From: Thamnaconus septentrionalis | Lineage: Eukaryota; Chordata; Actinopteri; Tetraodontiformes; Monacanthidae | Direction: 5' to 3' | DNA length: 64,000 nt | Assembly (NCBI GenBank): GCA_009823395.1 | Contig: CM020510.1 | Coordinates: 14,669,773 to 14,733,772 of the forward strand | Shown: piece by piece, positions 13,171 through 27,663 of the stretch | Position numbering within the stretch: the stretch's first letter is position 1 | How the letters are laid out: each line of letters starts with the position of its first letter | Made by a program: the position numbers and the translations under genes | Notes under the pieces: model-generated | Told to the model about the DNA's origin: nothing | Database searches by the model: none | The model's input: only the letters and a program-made list of their open reading frames with translations

Positions 13171-16100
13171 TTCCATCTCTTTCCATCCCGGCTGTTTTTT
13201 TTTTGTTTTTTTTTTTGGACCAAAGAAGTTTGTGGCCGATGTGGAACTCATAGAAAATTCATAAACAAATTCAAAAACATTTAAAAAAGGATCATTTAAA
13301 AGTGGATGTGTGGAACGACTGGAGGATATAGTGATGTGCGAGTCCTGAACAAATCGTTCAAAAGTGGAGTCTTCTCTCATTCATGAAACATGATTCCTTG
13401 CCCCTATTGACTCGTTCGCGGACTCGCTAGCTATCGCTGGCTAGCTAACAGCACACAACTATTGAACCACTGCTATTTTGTATTCATTTGTATAAATATA
13501 TTGTCTACTCACTGTAGTAGCGCTGTGGGGGGGCAACAACTCTTGTTTCATTTTTCATTTCAACTCTCCCTTACCCTCCCTGCTATGAAGCTGAGATGTG
13601 AACAAACAAATCACTTTGGGAGCTTGTGTGGGTGTCTGCACACTCTGAACATTTCATTCAGTGACTCAAAAGACTCAATAAGCTGCTCCATAAAAAAAAA
13701 AAAAACCTGCTATGTAAGTGCAGTCAACTCATTATTTATTTGACTTTGGACTGAAATCCGCTTCGAAACATCGCTGAGAGATGGCACCATGATTCAGCCG
13801 CGCATTATCAAACGCAGGCTCATGCAGCCGCCTCTGCACACAAGCCATTGTCTACTGTACTCGGTCCAGCGCATCACAAAGAAATCCTGAGAAAAATAAG
13901 ACCTTCACCTCTTTGCCTACGCAGTCTATCAGGCCAAACCCTCTTTTTTTTTCCAGAAAAAGAAGAAATCTGCACTATACAAGAGAACTCACATGACTGT
14001 GAAGGCTGAATTGCAGCGGCAACGCCCGTCAGAACTGCAGCGACAAGACTGCAGCCTGGCGGAGCAGCACGCAAAGTTGCAGTGGAAATGTGACTCATCG
14101 GCCGTGAACGTTTCCGCGTCCTCGCGTTGTGTTTATCGTCATTGTTTTGGCCCACATTTTTAATTCCGCGCCGTAACATATTTTCATTTACGCACATGAA
14201 CATGCGGCAGCAGCAGTTGGTCAAAGCTCAATCCAGCGTAATTGGACTCCAGCGCTGAGCGTTTCAGCTTGAATATGCTTGTTCCTGGTGAACGTTTTCC
14301 CTCACACAATAATTGAGCTCCAACTTAGTCCGGGCATTTGTCTTAATAAGGGAGAGCCAGCTAATTGGAAAAAAAAAATAGTGAATAGCCCGACTTATGC
14401 GTACAAACATGCATAACACATAATAAAAACAGGACTGTTGCCCAATTCAAATGTATCACGTTTATCAAAATTAGTAATACTGACTGCCATTCTGCACAGA
14501 TTACAATGACAACTTTCCTTTAAATCTCAGGAGAACTGTCTGGTGCCTGCAGAGCACTGTGCTCCCACTGAAATGATTAGCGAACCACGCTGCAGAACTG
14601 GCAACCCATGTGGTCATTTTTGTTGTTTCTGAGTAAGATAAAAAAATATATATATATATATATTGTGTGCATTGGTGTTAACAGCACCAAACAAAATGGA
14701 GGACAGATTTATCCGTTTTCCCAGTTCAGAGCAGTGAGGGAAAAGAAAAGAAAAATCGGTTAGTCGCCTCGTCTGAGGTGTCATCTGCAGCTCAACCTTT
14801 TCAAATGTCAGGTGTGTCCTGCAGGCCACGAGGTTAAATAAGAATTTAGTGGCAGCGCTGTTTTTCTCAAGCGCAGTATTTCTTGCCTCTGGTTTATCTT
14901 AAGCAAATGGGCTCTTGCAATTAAAGTTGCACACAAGGTTTACATTAAGGCCATTATTATTCGTGTTTTGCTGTTGTTGTTTTTTTTGCCTGCAGTGACA
15001 TCAGCGACGAGCAGCAGCTGGCTCCCTGCCTTTAAGGTAATAGCTTCCCCCGTGCTAAATTGTCCATTTGTCAACAAACGTTTAAGGCAATCTGAAAATC
15101 CCGCCCGACCCAGGATCCCCCCGCCGGCCCGCCTCCACCCCCAACCCCCGCACCTGTCACTGAACACGTTGCCCCGCTGCGAGGCTGCGTGCCGCATTTT
15201 TGAAAAGCAGCGCCACAAAGCAGCTGAGCGGAGGCAGAGGTCCGTGCCACCGCTGTAAGAGCCACATCAACGGCTGATTTTCTCCCTTTATCCTCCTGCT
15301 TATCCTTTTGCTGAAAGCTGTAAATGATGTGCGGCCCACGGCTTATCTGGAACCTACATCTAGGGGGCTGGCCACCGCGACGGGGCTTTGGGAGATAGTC
15401 AAGGGTCTTGATTCGCTAACACCACCTAGACGAGGCTTATCAGGCTCGGCAGGCGCTGCTACCAAAGGCAAACCTCTGGTTCCGTGTAGACAGCAGGGTG
15501 GCTTTTTTTCATGGGTGGGGCTGGGGGGCGTGGTCAGTGTCAAAATGTGACACTTCAAAGGGGGTCCTGTTATGATAAACAGACTTTGCAGGTCTTTAAC
15601 ATGTCTTTTTGCCTTACTGTCATCCCAACTAACAGAGCAAATATAAAACACTTGGACATTTTCGAGGTAGGCTGGCTTTTAAAGCGGCTGTTTGGACTTT
15701 CAACGTCACAAGTTGAGTTGAATATCATAGTCATGCCTCTCCAGACTTTTTTGTTTTATTTTGTTTTTTTTTTAATGAGGTTGAGGCATCGCCGTCTTCC
15801 CCCACTAGCTAGAGCTAGCACTGGCCAATCACAATGGCCGTTCCAAGGTGAAGCCACAGATGAAGCGGATTGGTAAGGAAAAAAAGCCTATTCAGGCTTG
15901 TTTTGTAAGACTTTTTTGACCAAACAAACCTTGGTTAATGTTGGAGGCAACTAAATAAATGTATTAAACCTGACCGTAATAGGCTCGCCTTTAACGGTAA
16001 ACCTTTGTTTTGCTGTCTAGTTTGCACGCACGAGCATCATCCTTCATGATTTACCACCATAAATAATTCATATGCCTCACTTTGGGAAAGGAACCATTAT

Positions 16101-19089
16101 TTTATTGCTTACCTTTATTCCAGCACGCTGCACATAATGGAGGTGATCATTCAGTGAACTGGCCACGACAAGTCGCACGCTTTGCCACCGCAACGTGTAA
16201 TTAGAAACCAAACCGCTAATGCATGCGTACATTTATCTAAATCACAGTCAGTCAGCTGGATACCCACAGTGGATTTAGCCTGCTTGGATAGTTAATGAAA
16301 ATTATCATCATTATTATTATAATATATTCCTTTTGCCGAACAAATTAGGCCTAATTGAAGAGCAGTTATTGTGAAGTGATTCAGTGTTTCAGAAACATAG
16401 TGTCATAGACATAGTTTATCTCCTGGGGGGATTTATATGGGATTGTTTACAGTTTGCTTATGCAAAAACCCAAAGACATAATGAGGCAGAAGCATTTACA
16501 GTGGTTGGTGCGCAGGACTGTACATCATTATTACAGTTGTCACCTGGCATGGAGACGTGTGCTCTTTGGCCAGTATGAGGCATGTTTTAACAAAAAACAT
16601 GAAAACTTGGCTCGGGTAATTTTATAATCCATTGAAAAGTGAGTAAATCTCTTCGACGGTCCGCATCTTTCAGTTTCATGAAGGTTTTAATTATTGGAAT
16701 CCCGTTCCTGACACAACCCATCCAGACTGAGAGAGCAACACAAGGAGGACACTCAGTGAGCGCCCCCTTAAGATGAAGCTTGAATGCTTTTTTTTGGCAT
16801 TACCTGGCTGGGAATTATGGCAAAGACTATACTGGACTCTACTATAGGCCACTGTGACAGAAATTTTAGAAAGCGTGAGCTAAAATATCTGTGATGTCAC
16901 CGAGGAACCTCATTGGCCCGTCTCCCAGGGGAGTGAAAACACAGCACTGGTCCCCCTACCACAGCCTCAACAAAGCATTAGTTTATTGAGCACAGAAAAA
17001 GACTTCTTTTTTTTATTATTAATTCAAGATAATGAATAGTTTTAGGCTGTTCCACTAGAGTCTGTGATGACAAATTAAGATTATTTTTTTGGGTGGGAGG
17101 TCGTGCCCACGTTCCACTTTCCTCACACAAAGAATAAAGAAAAAGTGGGGAAAAAATAAAAAAGATTATGTGTGTAATCGTATTAATGAAAATATTAAAT
17201 GAGAATGACATGAGGTCTGAGACTGGAGGCTGTGATTCATCGATGTCAACTAAGGCTCCCACTCCCTGCAGCTATTTTGGTCCATCCAAAGTGGAAAGTT
17301 TGGAAATGAAAAACAGTTTCCGTCTAACTCGCTCCTTTTCTGCATCTTTCTTTTATAAACCTTTGAGTTTGCATCCTCAATGCATGCAAGCCAGGTTTCA
17401 TTGACCAGGGCTATTTCATACGGACGCATGTGTCTCATTAAACCCAACTTTAATGGAAAGTGTAAATGAAGCTTAATTCAATTATCACTCAAATTACACT
17501 GCTTCACTGTGTGTAGTTGCCATATTTTTGATCCCTTTAATGAATCTGTTCACCTTGGACAACACTGAAATACTGATTCTCAGCTTCAGTCCCCAGTGGC
17601 AGCAGCGGCGAGGAAGGTAATGGCAAGTCCATCAAGCGATAATAATCTATTAAAAAAGAAAGAAATGTGCCACAGCCAAGTGTGACACGGAATTGTGTGA
17701 AGTGTTGTTGTTTGTGGAACGTGAGGTTGATTCCTGCTTCAGAGCGTGTGGATTATCAAATGATAATTACTGCTATGTGTCGTGTTCATTTCTTTATTTT
17801 TTAAATTAGAACATAATATTACATTTGCGAGCTACTTTCGCCTTGGTCTCTTACAGTATGCTTTTTCAGCAGCTACATGGAGGCCACCTGTGAAGGCAGG
17901 TCTCTTTCTTCTCCTCTCCCTTTCTGTGCTACTGCACTTGCTCCTGCCACCGGGACAGTCACTCTAATGATGCCAGGAGCAGCACCGCCTCCACTGGACC
18001 CATCTCTGGCCGTCTGATCAGGTGCTGACTGACCAACCCGGAGCTCAGCAGTCTACGAGTTGTGCAGATGACTGTGAGCTTCACGGACATCTCAGCCCAC
18101 TGCCCTTTAGCTTCCTTAGAGCCACGATCACCTCGGACCTCCTGTCCTTCACTAACGTAAGACTTGCAGATGTTTTTTTGTTTTTTAAAAATAAAGATAG
18201 ATTTTTTCACACTCTGGTCAGTTAAATCCAGGTCATTTTCTCACAACTTCAGAATGTGAATACTTTTGCCACCTCTGGTTGGTCATTTAGTAGGCTACCC
18301 CATAGCTACTATTAGCCACGATGTTCGTGCCTCGTCTTTTCTTCTTAACACCGTTCATAATGATGACCTAATTTGTGTGAGCCATCTTCCACTTGTCAAT
18401 CTAGCCTACGATAACTTTCCCATTTGCTTGACAAGAGAAGGACGAGGCCAGAGCACACGTGACCCGTGGGTACACTTTGTGCAGGTGAGGAGCCAAGACT
18501 TCGCCGTCACTGCGGCAGCGAGAGTGATTGCGCGTGACGCCCATTCAGGAACAGAAGGATCATCTCACCGCCATATGCTTGTGCATAATTTCTGCGTCCG
18601 CTACCACCTCTTCCCTCCTCCTCCTCAAACCGAGCCTCCATATTTTCCTGGTTAGGGACAGTCAGCTCCGAGCATGGCAGCATCAGCTGACACCGAGGCG
18701 TCTGGCGGCCCACGCGAGCTGCCAACACCTTCAAATGCCGTCACAAAAACCTCTGGCGGCGTACACTGGCTGCCCTTTACTATCAGAAACGTGACGCACA
18801 GCCACGCTGCCAAACGCCCCCGTGTCAGCTGACACTCACAGATCCCGCCTTCAGCCTCGCCACTCTGTCCATACAGTCTATAGTAATCTCAGACGTCTGC
18901 TCCCTGAGGGACTACAGCATGCATATGCAGCCTTGGCTCCACAATTTCAAAATAAAAGGCCAAACATGATCTGAGAGGTCACCGAGGTCTATATGGTATC
19001 AGCAGTTATGAAAATCTTGATCTCACAGTAGTTTCATACACACTGAACTGATCAAAACTGGGGTCTCTAATATGCACCATGCCTTTTTC

Positions 19090-19120
19090 AATCATCATCA
19101 TCATCATCATCATCATCATG
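19090..19120. repeat. (ATC)n trinucleotide repeat
   Basis: About ten ATC units in noncoding DNA. The minus-strand reading gives a poly-aspartate artefact. Confidence 0.95.
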
Positions 19121-22100
19121 TGAAGAACTGATGCAGCCTGAATTCAAGAGTTCAGATGAGAAGTTTATTCCCAGCAACCTGCTATTCCTCTGGGAACAGT
19201 GAGCAACATCGGGCCCAGTGGAACGCAGGTAAGACTGTGGTAGAATCCTCCCACACAGGGCCAGGACTCTCCCCTCTGACAGGACAGTGCAAGCATCAAG
19301 ATGATGCAACAGTTTCATCACGTGGATGGCCAGAGACCCCCCAGTGACACCGACTCTTTAAAATCCAACTCCTCCCTCCCAGCGGTCTTCGCCATCTCCT
19401 GTATTATTGAAACCTTCTGATAAAACCCCCAGAAAGCACACATCCTGTCATTTTATGCAATGACAGGATTGGGGTTTTTTTTTATATACAACTGCAGTGA
19501 AATTTTAAAGGGAAGCAAACAGTTATTGCTTAAACAACAGTGTTTCAAATTGACACAACACGGTTTTGGGCCGGTGATACATTGGAGCATTATTATCATC
19601 ATTGTGTGTTTTCCACTGGGTAATGAAATTTTATTAAAAATATTAATTTTCTTACTTGTTTCTTAAATCCAGTGCTTCCCAACTGAAAACCTTTCCCATG
19701 ATTCATTTTGTTTTCAGCCATTTTGCAGCCGTATTTTTCAAGAGTAGTGTTAAGATTTCAGGATGTGACAGTGCGTAATGCAACACTGTACACTCTCAGA
19801 GTTAATAGCTAACCTTGCTGTGATGCTGCAGTGAAAATGCTGAGAATGACAAGTATGAATGAATCTAATCTAATTTTAGTTTTAAAAGGTTATCCTTCCC
19901 TCCCTCCCCGCATCGACAGCACGTGGCCACCTCTAGGCCACCAGGTGTCCCATCTCCCAATTTCAAAGGCAGGCGCTTTTTTTTTTTTTTTTTTTTCATT
20001 AACAAGACATTTAGAAATGTCACAGTCATTAACAAGCAAAAATCTAACTTAATCTTTGGCAGGAGGGAAAAGGGAAGAGAGGCTGGATTAGCATGTACAT
20101 TACTCAGCACCTCCTTAATCCAGAATCTTCTGATTCATCCTCAACCGCCATTATTACACCACATAAACCATCTCAAATCCAGCCCGGATAACATTGTACT
20201 TTGGCACAAGAAAGATTTACTTAGTGTTTTGGCAAGAGGCCAGCTTCAATCTATTTTTCCCCCCTCTGACTAGAGAATTCGATTTGGCATTATGCTGCAT
20301 GAAAGCTGTCCGTGATTTATGTGTCCGTCTCCTGGGAACATATATGTACATGTTTCTTTTATGCCTGCTGGTGCCTGCTTGCTGGTGATACATCGCTGCC
20401 TTGTATATGTGTCCCCTGCTCACATTTTTTTTAATCGAGAAAGCAAGAGAAATATAGAGAAATAACCAGCACTTGGTTCGGGATGCAATTTCGGCACATT
20501 TCACAGCACCCTTACAACTGTCCAATACTAAAAACTAATTTATGTCGTTACAGTGTCCTACTTAAAAAACGGTGGGAACATAATTTCATACCGGGGAATT
20601 TAGAATCAATTTGCAGTAGATGGATTCTGCCCGTGGCCACAAGAAAACATAGACAGAGCTGGCATATCCATTACTTCTCTCAGGGGTAGAAAAGTGACCT
20701 TTACAAAAAAAAAAAAAACTACTGTGTTCCTGCACACAGATTGAGACGAGAAGCACAAATTTCTACCTTCATCAATCAAACGCTCTCCATGTTTGCGAGC
20801 ATCTTGTGCACCTGAATTGGCCCGCAGCGAGAAACGTTGCCGTGAAATTCCTCAAGATAACCAAACGTCCTTCCCACACCCTCGTAATCTGTCCATTCAG
20901 TAACTAGTTTGGCCTCAAAGAGCGTGTTGATTCAGAGACAAGCCGTGGTGTAAATCATATCCCATCCAGAGGAATGCAGGAGTCGCGACAGATACAGAGA
21001 CCTATTGTTGCATGCCGGGGAGAATAAAACCAATCAAAGGGAAGCAGTCAAATCCCCGCACGCGGCGGCGCTGCTGCATGGGAATATGTTAACACAAATG
21101 AATGCGAGTGAGCCGTTGCCCTAGAATCCACCTTCAAACCCTCAATAGTCGCGACTGTCTTTCAAAAATTCCCAGTGAAGCCGCAAAGTTTCAAGAAGCG
21201 TGGCATAATGTTTTTTTTTTTTTGTGGGGGTGAGGGTGGAGGGTGGCGGGAGTCAAGGGTGCCGGTTTTGAATGCCAAGTGCGATTTCCTTTGTGAACTT
21301 TGCTGGAGGTTCTGCCAGCGATGTGAGGAAGATGGGTCAAAGCGGGGATTTGCTGCGTTTAATCAGCTGTCATGAAGGGGCCGGGTATATCGAGTCGCAG
21401 CGGCAAGGCCAAGAGGTAATTTGGCTAGACACACATCTGAGAGGGCACATGCATGCTAATGACCGTGTTCGCATCATTACCCCGGCCTGGGAGCGCCCCG
21501 TCGCAGACACCAACGCTGATGACTCTGTGATTTTTGCCTTTCAAACTAACCCCTCCTGCACCGGCTAACTTGTTTGTCCCAGTGTAAAATTGGTTGAACG
21601 TGAGAAGGAAACCTGCTGCTAACGCTTCTGCTAATGCTAATGCTGCCGCAAATCCCATCGCATCGCATTGGCGGAGCCCTGGCTCGTCAGCGACACGTTG
21701 CAGCGAGTCGCCGGCACGAAAGAGCAGGAGATAACTGGATGATTCATAGTCTTTCAAAGGAGGTCACTGCTTCCTGTGCTTTTTACGACTGGAATTTGGG
21801 ATTCCCCCGGTGCGTGCAGTGAAGGGCAGCAAGCCAAGCATGCTCGCGCCTGGCATACGGAATTAGCCGCAGTGTGAAGGAGCAATCACCGCGCCAGTGT
21901 CCTGATTCGCAAAAGAAAAAGTGAAGGGTGCGTCTCATGGGGGACGGGCACAGATATAAATAGTTATGTGAAAGCAGCATCTCGTGAATGTTTTCGTACA
22001 ACATGTTTTTGTACTCGCTACAAATTTCAGAAAGTGTGCACGCTAAATGACACAATTCTGTAAATCTGCCCTTTGTGATGTCACAGTTTCTCTCCTTTGG

Positions 22101-25100
22101 TTTTCCCATCGCCTGGGATCGCCTCATGGCCGCCTTGTTTTTGACTCCACCCAAAAATCATAGGCAGCTGGCAGTTCCAGGAAGTGATCTTCCAGTAGAC
22201 TGCAAACAAATGGCTAATTGAGCCGTTTTCTGGAGATCTTAAAAAAAAAAAAAAGGGTCTGCTTTTGGTGTCTAATAAATCCCAAGGAACAGCTCAACTG
22301 GAGTCAGGGATCATTTGTTTATTTTTTTTATTTTTTTAATTGGATATCATACAGGATTATACGGATAGAAAAAAAGAATGTTCCTTTAAAAAAAAAAAAA
22401 GTCATGTCAGCAGATATATATTTTCTGTTAAAGCCCCAGTTTTCATACACAGGGGACCTGAGGGAAATTAAATTAGTGTGGGAATTCACTTGAAAGGGAA
22501 GGTAGAGAAATCTCGAGCACATTTTTTTCCCTTTCATTCTCCATTTGTCTATCCTCCCCATCTCTAATTACTCTGCAAGTGCTGCACCCCTTATTGCAGC
22601 TGACTACTGCAGCAGAAAGCAGACCCTCCCCTCCGTCTATTATAATTAAAGTGAGTCCAGGCCCCAGACACACTGTCAGTGTTTCTGCTGGCGGAATCAA
22701 ACTCCGAGACGGATGCTGAGTTTAACCTAGCCTTCGCCACGAATGAAACAGTGCCTTGCTTTCTCTATGATAAACAAAGATGGCCATTATGACGTACTGT
22801 CATCCTGACAAAGTGTGAGTGTGCAGGGGCCGCACTCATGACACGACTTCTAAACAGACAAGATCATTAATTAAAGCTCAGTTTTAATGAGACTGTCACT
22901 GGCTCCCGGCTAACAGTCTACACTTTGACAAACTGCATTATATTAACGCAGTGTTATCACTGGAAACGGACCAATTAAAAGTAATGTTTCTGATTTGTCA
23001 AGACTACTGTACATGATGATGAAATTGTGTCTAATTATAGGTAAGAAAGCCATGGTTGCGCATGAACCTTTTCTAATGCAAAAGACTGAGGGACAACAGC
23101 AGCCGTCTGAGCGGAACAGACAGCAGGTGAATCGATTCGTGAAAGTAGAAAACTGCAGGTGGACAATGCGGTGACTCGGTTCCAGTAAAGGGTTGAGTAA
23201 ACAAACACAAGCAAACCCAAAAATGAAACTGGTTAAAAAAAAAATTTTTTTTTTTTTTTAAACATCTATTAAAGAAAAAGAAAATCATTAAAATAATCTA
23301 GGAAAAAAACTCCGACATTTGTTTTGTTTTCATAACATTACTACCAATTAAGCCTTTCTCGAGTCAATCATTGACTTTTCAAGCCAAATGAAACAGAATC
23401 ATTTCACCCCCTTTTGCAATGACTCACTGTAGAAAATGAGAGTAAGACTTTTATATTTTGTCTAATACCAATACACTGCAAGAAACATCAAGCCACCCGT
23501 CAAGGTGACAAGCAGCACGTAATCTGTGAACACCTACGATCACACAACACATGTCTTTAGGGCACTTCTTGTCCAGTCAATTGGATAACAGAGTTGTTGG
23601 TGTATCATGCAACATGTAAATAACACAAGAGAGGTTGCGTGAGGTGGCCTGAGGGCATTAAATACTGAGCGGCAGTTACTGTCACAGCTGTAATTCAGAT
23701 CGATAGACAGATAGACTCAAAACACACAAAGATTGTCTGAGGCTCAGCATGGGTTAATAACCCCTACACTGTAATTTGAATAATTGGTGGAAGAAAAATA
23801 TTTGAACAGCTTGATGAAATGTACATGGTTAATAATCCATTCTGTCTGAAAACATCTAATAGTCTCACCGTTCCAAGTCTAAAGGCTGTTTCCCCCTGAT
23901 AATTTAAAGGATTTGTGTCTTAACACCCTCCTGCAGCTTCCATTCTCCTAAATGCTGCACTTCAGCAACTGTCGTTTGGGTTCAGTGCAAACACGAGTCT
24001 GAAGGTCTGGACCAACGGGATAAGGTATACACTCAGCTCTCAGAGCCAGGCCCCAATATGAAGCTCTGTTTTCCACACCATAGCAGTGTTTTTAAATGGG
24101 TCCGTGGTGACTTCTCCGTGCTGCCTTGCGGGAAGTGATGCATTTTAACCGGGCTTTCCGGATCTCGGAGCAGGAGGGCAGGGGAGCAGGAGGGAACAAC
24201 AGCAGTGACAGAATAGGTCTAAGCGCAGGCTGCGGGCTACGGCTGCTAGAAGCACGCCGGAGCGTGGCCACACTGTTTGCGCATTTTTCTCAATGCCAAG
24301 AGAGGAGGCTGAGGGAGTGAGCTCAGGCGCGGCACACCTCCTGACTGTGCTGGCAAGACTGGACGTGGGTCAAATTCGAGAGTAGAAGCACAAAGCTGAG
24401 CAAACCAGAGGGGATTTTACTTCACAGCAAAAGTTCATCTTAGGCTGGTTTTAGGGCTTGTTGTTCACTTCTAATAGGTTTTGTTTTCATAAGTTATTTG
24501 ATGTTTGGTGTGACATCACTACTGAGTTGTCTGTTGAGCAGTTCCAGTTAGCCTAATTATGAATATATATAACACAAAACGTGACAAAACTGGATAGAGA
24601 GACACTGGCCTCAGCTTTTTATAGTGCGATGAGTATAATATGCAGAATATGTACACTTGTATGTTCACTATGAAAGACCCCTCCACATGAAACTTATGGA
24701 CATCAATATTGATCCACTCCTATCGGAGCTTGTGGCAGCATTCAGCAATGACAATAGCACAGCAACAATTACTAAATAATTGCCAAGTACAGATAGTTGT
24801 TGGTGTGACAAACTGTTAAGAAACAGATTTGCATTGTTACGCTATTTTTTTTTTATTGCAGCTTGCACACATGGCGACTGACAAAAAAACGATTGATTCA
24901 ATGCTATTCTGTGAGCAAAATATTCAATAAAGCTTTTTATGCATACTTTTTGCACGTGCCTTTTCTTTACCTTCATTCTTTCTTTAGCATTGGAAATGAA
25001 ATGGATGAGTGCAGTTGTGCTAATCGTCCCTGCACGTTTAACGTGAGTCATTACAAAGAAGCCAAAGACAAGATCAAGCTCGCGGTGCGACTACATTATC

Positions 25101-25566
25101 AAGCAGTGTTTACCTTTCATTTGTGGATGGTGGTTCACGCATTTACAGGGGGAAAAAAAAGCCTAAATTGTTTACTGTAGATGCAATTAATTCAAATTAA
25201 CATAATTATTATTATTAGTCTCGTGCTATATCCAATATGTAAAAATGACGGCCAAGTGTGCTGAATCCTACAGGAAGATCAGGCCCTGGTTTTTTTTTCG
25301 GACAGCCTCATCCGTTATTCTCATCTGATGAATCAAGATCTGAAAATATATCCTCCTTAATTCTGCACGACTTCCCAGTGACCAACAAATCACTGTCAGC
25401 TTTGAAATACCAAGTAAACAAACCCCTCCGTTCTCTCTCTCGCTCGCTCTCCTCGCCCACGTGGGTTGTTTTTTTGTTGGTTTTTTTTCATTTTTAAACA
25501 GCTTTTTCTTTCCTTTTCAGCCTTTTTAGCCACGGGCAAATTGTATTTTGGGTCACTGAAAGCAGA

Positions 25567-25590
25567 GATGGATGGATGGATGGATGGATG
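25567..25590. repeat. (GATG)6 tetranucleotide repeat
   Basis: Six tandem GATG units. (GATG)n/(TGGA)n tails are also the 3' ends of many fish LINEs and SINEs, but no retroelement body is recognisable next to it. Confidence 0.9.
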
Positions 25591-27532
25591 CTGAATAAAG
25601 TGAGCCAACGTGTATTGTGCCGAGCATATACGTGAGGTTTGATGCCATATGCTGTGTTTTAACTAGCAGCGGGGAAAAAGCAAAAGAAACTGAAATTAGA
25701 GGACAATCAGAGCTTGATTGCTAACTAGCGTAACGCATATCAACAACAATGCTGTGCTTCATTACACCTTCATTACCAGTTTTATTTGAACTCTCTATGT
25801 TGTATGTAACATGTATGCTTAAACACCTAATTCTGGAAAAACCAAAAAAAACAGCACTTGGTGATTTCACAAAGGGTATGTGACAGTTCTCCAATTGGAG
25901 TTGGTTCAAGCCTCTTCAAACATGCTGAGACGAAGAAACTGCATCAGTTTTCTAGCCGGATGCTGAAGCCGAGTATTTTTTGCAGGAGACAGTAAACAGA
26001 ATACAAAAATTAAATATGCTGTTTTCTGGAGTTCTGGAGTTTTTCTTCTTCTTCTTCTTTTTTTTTTACTTATTTATTTATAATTTATCCTCTGAGGCCA
26101 CTCAACTGGGGTCTGAGATGAAAAATAAAGTAAAAGTTGGAATAATATAGGGTCTCTAATATCAGCATTTGCAGATTTAACATGCCGAAATTCTATTTAA
26201 ACAGCAGATTTCCGCATTAACTCGTCATTTTTCATTTACTCTTCAATCCCTGCTGCGAATTTGTACACTTTCTCATTATTATGCTGCCGCAGCTCACAAA
26301 CCACTGTGCGACACCAACATGTCAAACAGGAAGCTGAGGACTGGCCCCGTTTTCCCTCAGCGGTTCACACTCCACCACTGCTTTCCAGGAGATCAGTGCT
26401 CAGTACTTTCTCATTCTTGTGAGGGGTCCACGAGTTTGTTTCTCTCTCTCTCGTTGCTTACGCATGTTACCAAGTTTCGGCTTTTATCGGACTCCCACCT
26501 GGGTCACGCAAGTTATGGAGAAATGTGCTCTCTGGTCTCTGGCTCTTTGCTCTCTCAGCCTCAGACTTTTGCTTTTAAAAATAGGTGAGCCCCCGTTTTG
26601 CATAAAAGGCTTATTCACCATGACGTACCTCAGGGAGACAACTCTGACCCGCTGTTGTATGACAGACTTCCTTGGCAAACGGCGCTAACGTTGCGCTAAT
26701 CCTCGGACCCGCTAACACACGGCAACATTAAGCTAAATGCTCCTCTCACAACAGGGTTTGAAAGGACCAAAAAGCAGACGCCAGACCAGAACCCCAGAGT
26801 GGGACAGACCTGCTGTTATCCACCCTGGGGGAGCCCCCAGGTTTCCCCACCCCCCCCTGCCCCCTGCCCCACTTCCTGCTTACACGAGCCTCACAAATCT
26901 ACCCTGCAGCTCTGCCACTCGCTCCAGCCTCAGATGGAGTCGCAGGAGGCGCTCCAGCCTCGGCTTTCGCGCCAGAGGAGGAAAATCTGATGAGTCACAG
27001 CGAGGAGAAACTTGAAAGCGCGTGATACGGTGACTCGGCCTGACTCAACACATTGCGATTTTGTTAAATAAAAATGAGACTTCGCAACGGTCCCTGACCC
27101 GAGGACTGACCGACTGCGGAGAGCTGCCAGTTCAGAAAAAAAAGAAAGAAAAAAAAAACAAGTATAGGGACAACTGTAAATGTTACGAGAGCGTGACGGA
27201 AAAGCAAATAACCCGTCAACCTCCTTTCAATTTGAACCAGTGGCTGAGGGGCTGCTCCGACGCTTGAGAACAGTGGCGGCGGCTGCATTGGCCTCGGGAG
27301 ATTGATTACTTTGATTTGACACTTCCTGTTGCCCCGTCCTATCTAAATGATCCCTCGTGAGAAAAAAAAAAAACGACACGCTCTCCGGCTGCAGGGTGGC
27401 CGTGAAACTCTCACTGACGCCCGACGTCACCATTAGACTGTGCAGCGTTCCGAACCCGCTGAATCCTCCTCCCCCCACGGCCGATAGCGGAGTGTTTCCC
27501 CGCTGTGCCGCGTTCACTCTGTCGGCAGACGC

Positions 27533-27568
27533 AAATACAAGCGTCCTCAAGCGCGGACGCTTGTATTT
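27533..27568. repeat. 14-bp perfect inverted repeat (hairpin)
   Basis: The arms at 27,533-27,546 and 27,555-27,568 are exact reverse complements separated by an 8-nt loop, and a T-rich run follows the right arm. The stem is too short for a canonical microRNA precursor. Function unknown. It lies about 100 bp upstream of the retroviral RNase H fragment. Confidence 0.85.
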
Positions 27569-27663
27569 TTTTATTATTGTGGCTGGATCGGCTTCAAGAG
27601 ACAGAGGCGTCACCAAAAGATTTCCAACGGCAAACTTCAAGGATCACACACACACAAACGCAG

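Larger units (their letters stand above)
10767..27663. other. Noncoding block, middle part
   Basis: No supportable coding gene. It holds simple repeats: (GA)n 12,461-12,500, poly-T 12,639-12,660, (AT)n about 14,646-14,661, (ATC)n about 19,090-19,120, poly-T about 19,978-19,996 and (GATG)n 25,567-25,590. Two stretches stand out. Positions 12,700-13,170 are complex, CpG-containing and carry two octamer motifs (candidate enhancer, separate entry). Positions 13,325-13,690 carry repeated GACTC/GAACAAATCGTTC-like words reminiscent of a decayed hAT element, without clear termini. The remainder shows nothing I can name. Confidence 0.55.

Noticed and set aside
13325..13690. hAT-like element suggested by repeated GACTC and GAACAAATCGTTC words
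   Set aside because: No paired terminal inverted repeats or 8-bp target duplication could be found.
18266..18655. 129-codon plus-strand frame
   Set aside because: No recognised family, unremarkable codon pattern, and no supporting splice structure.
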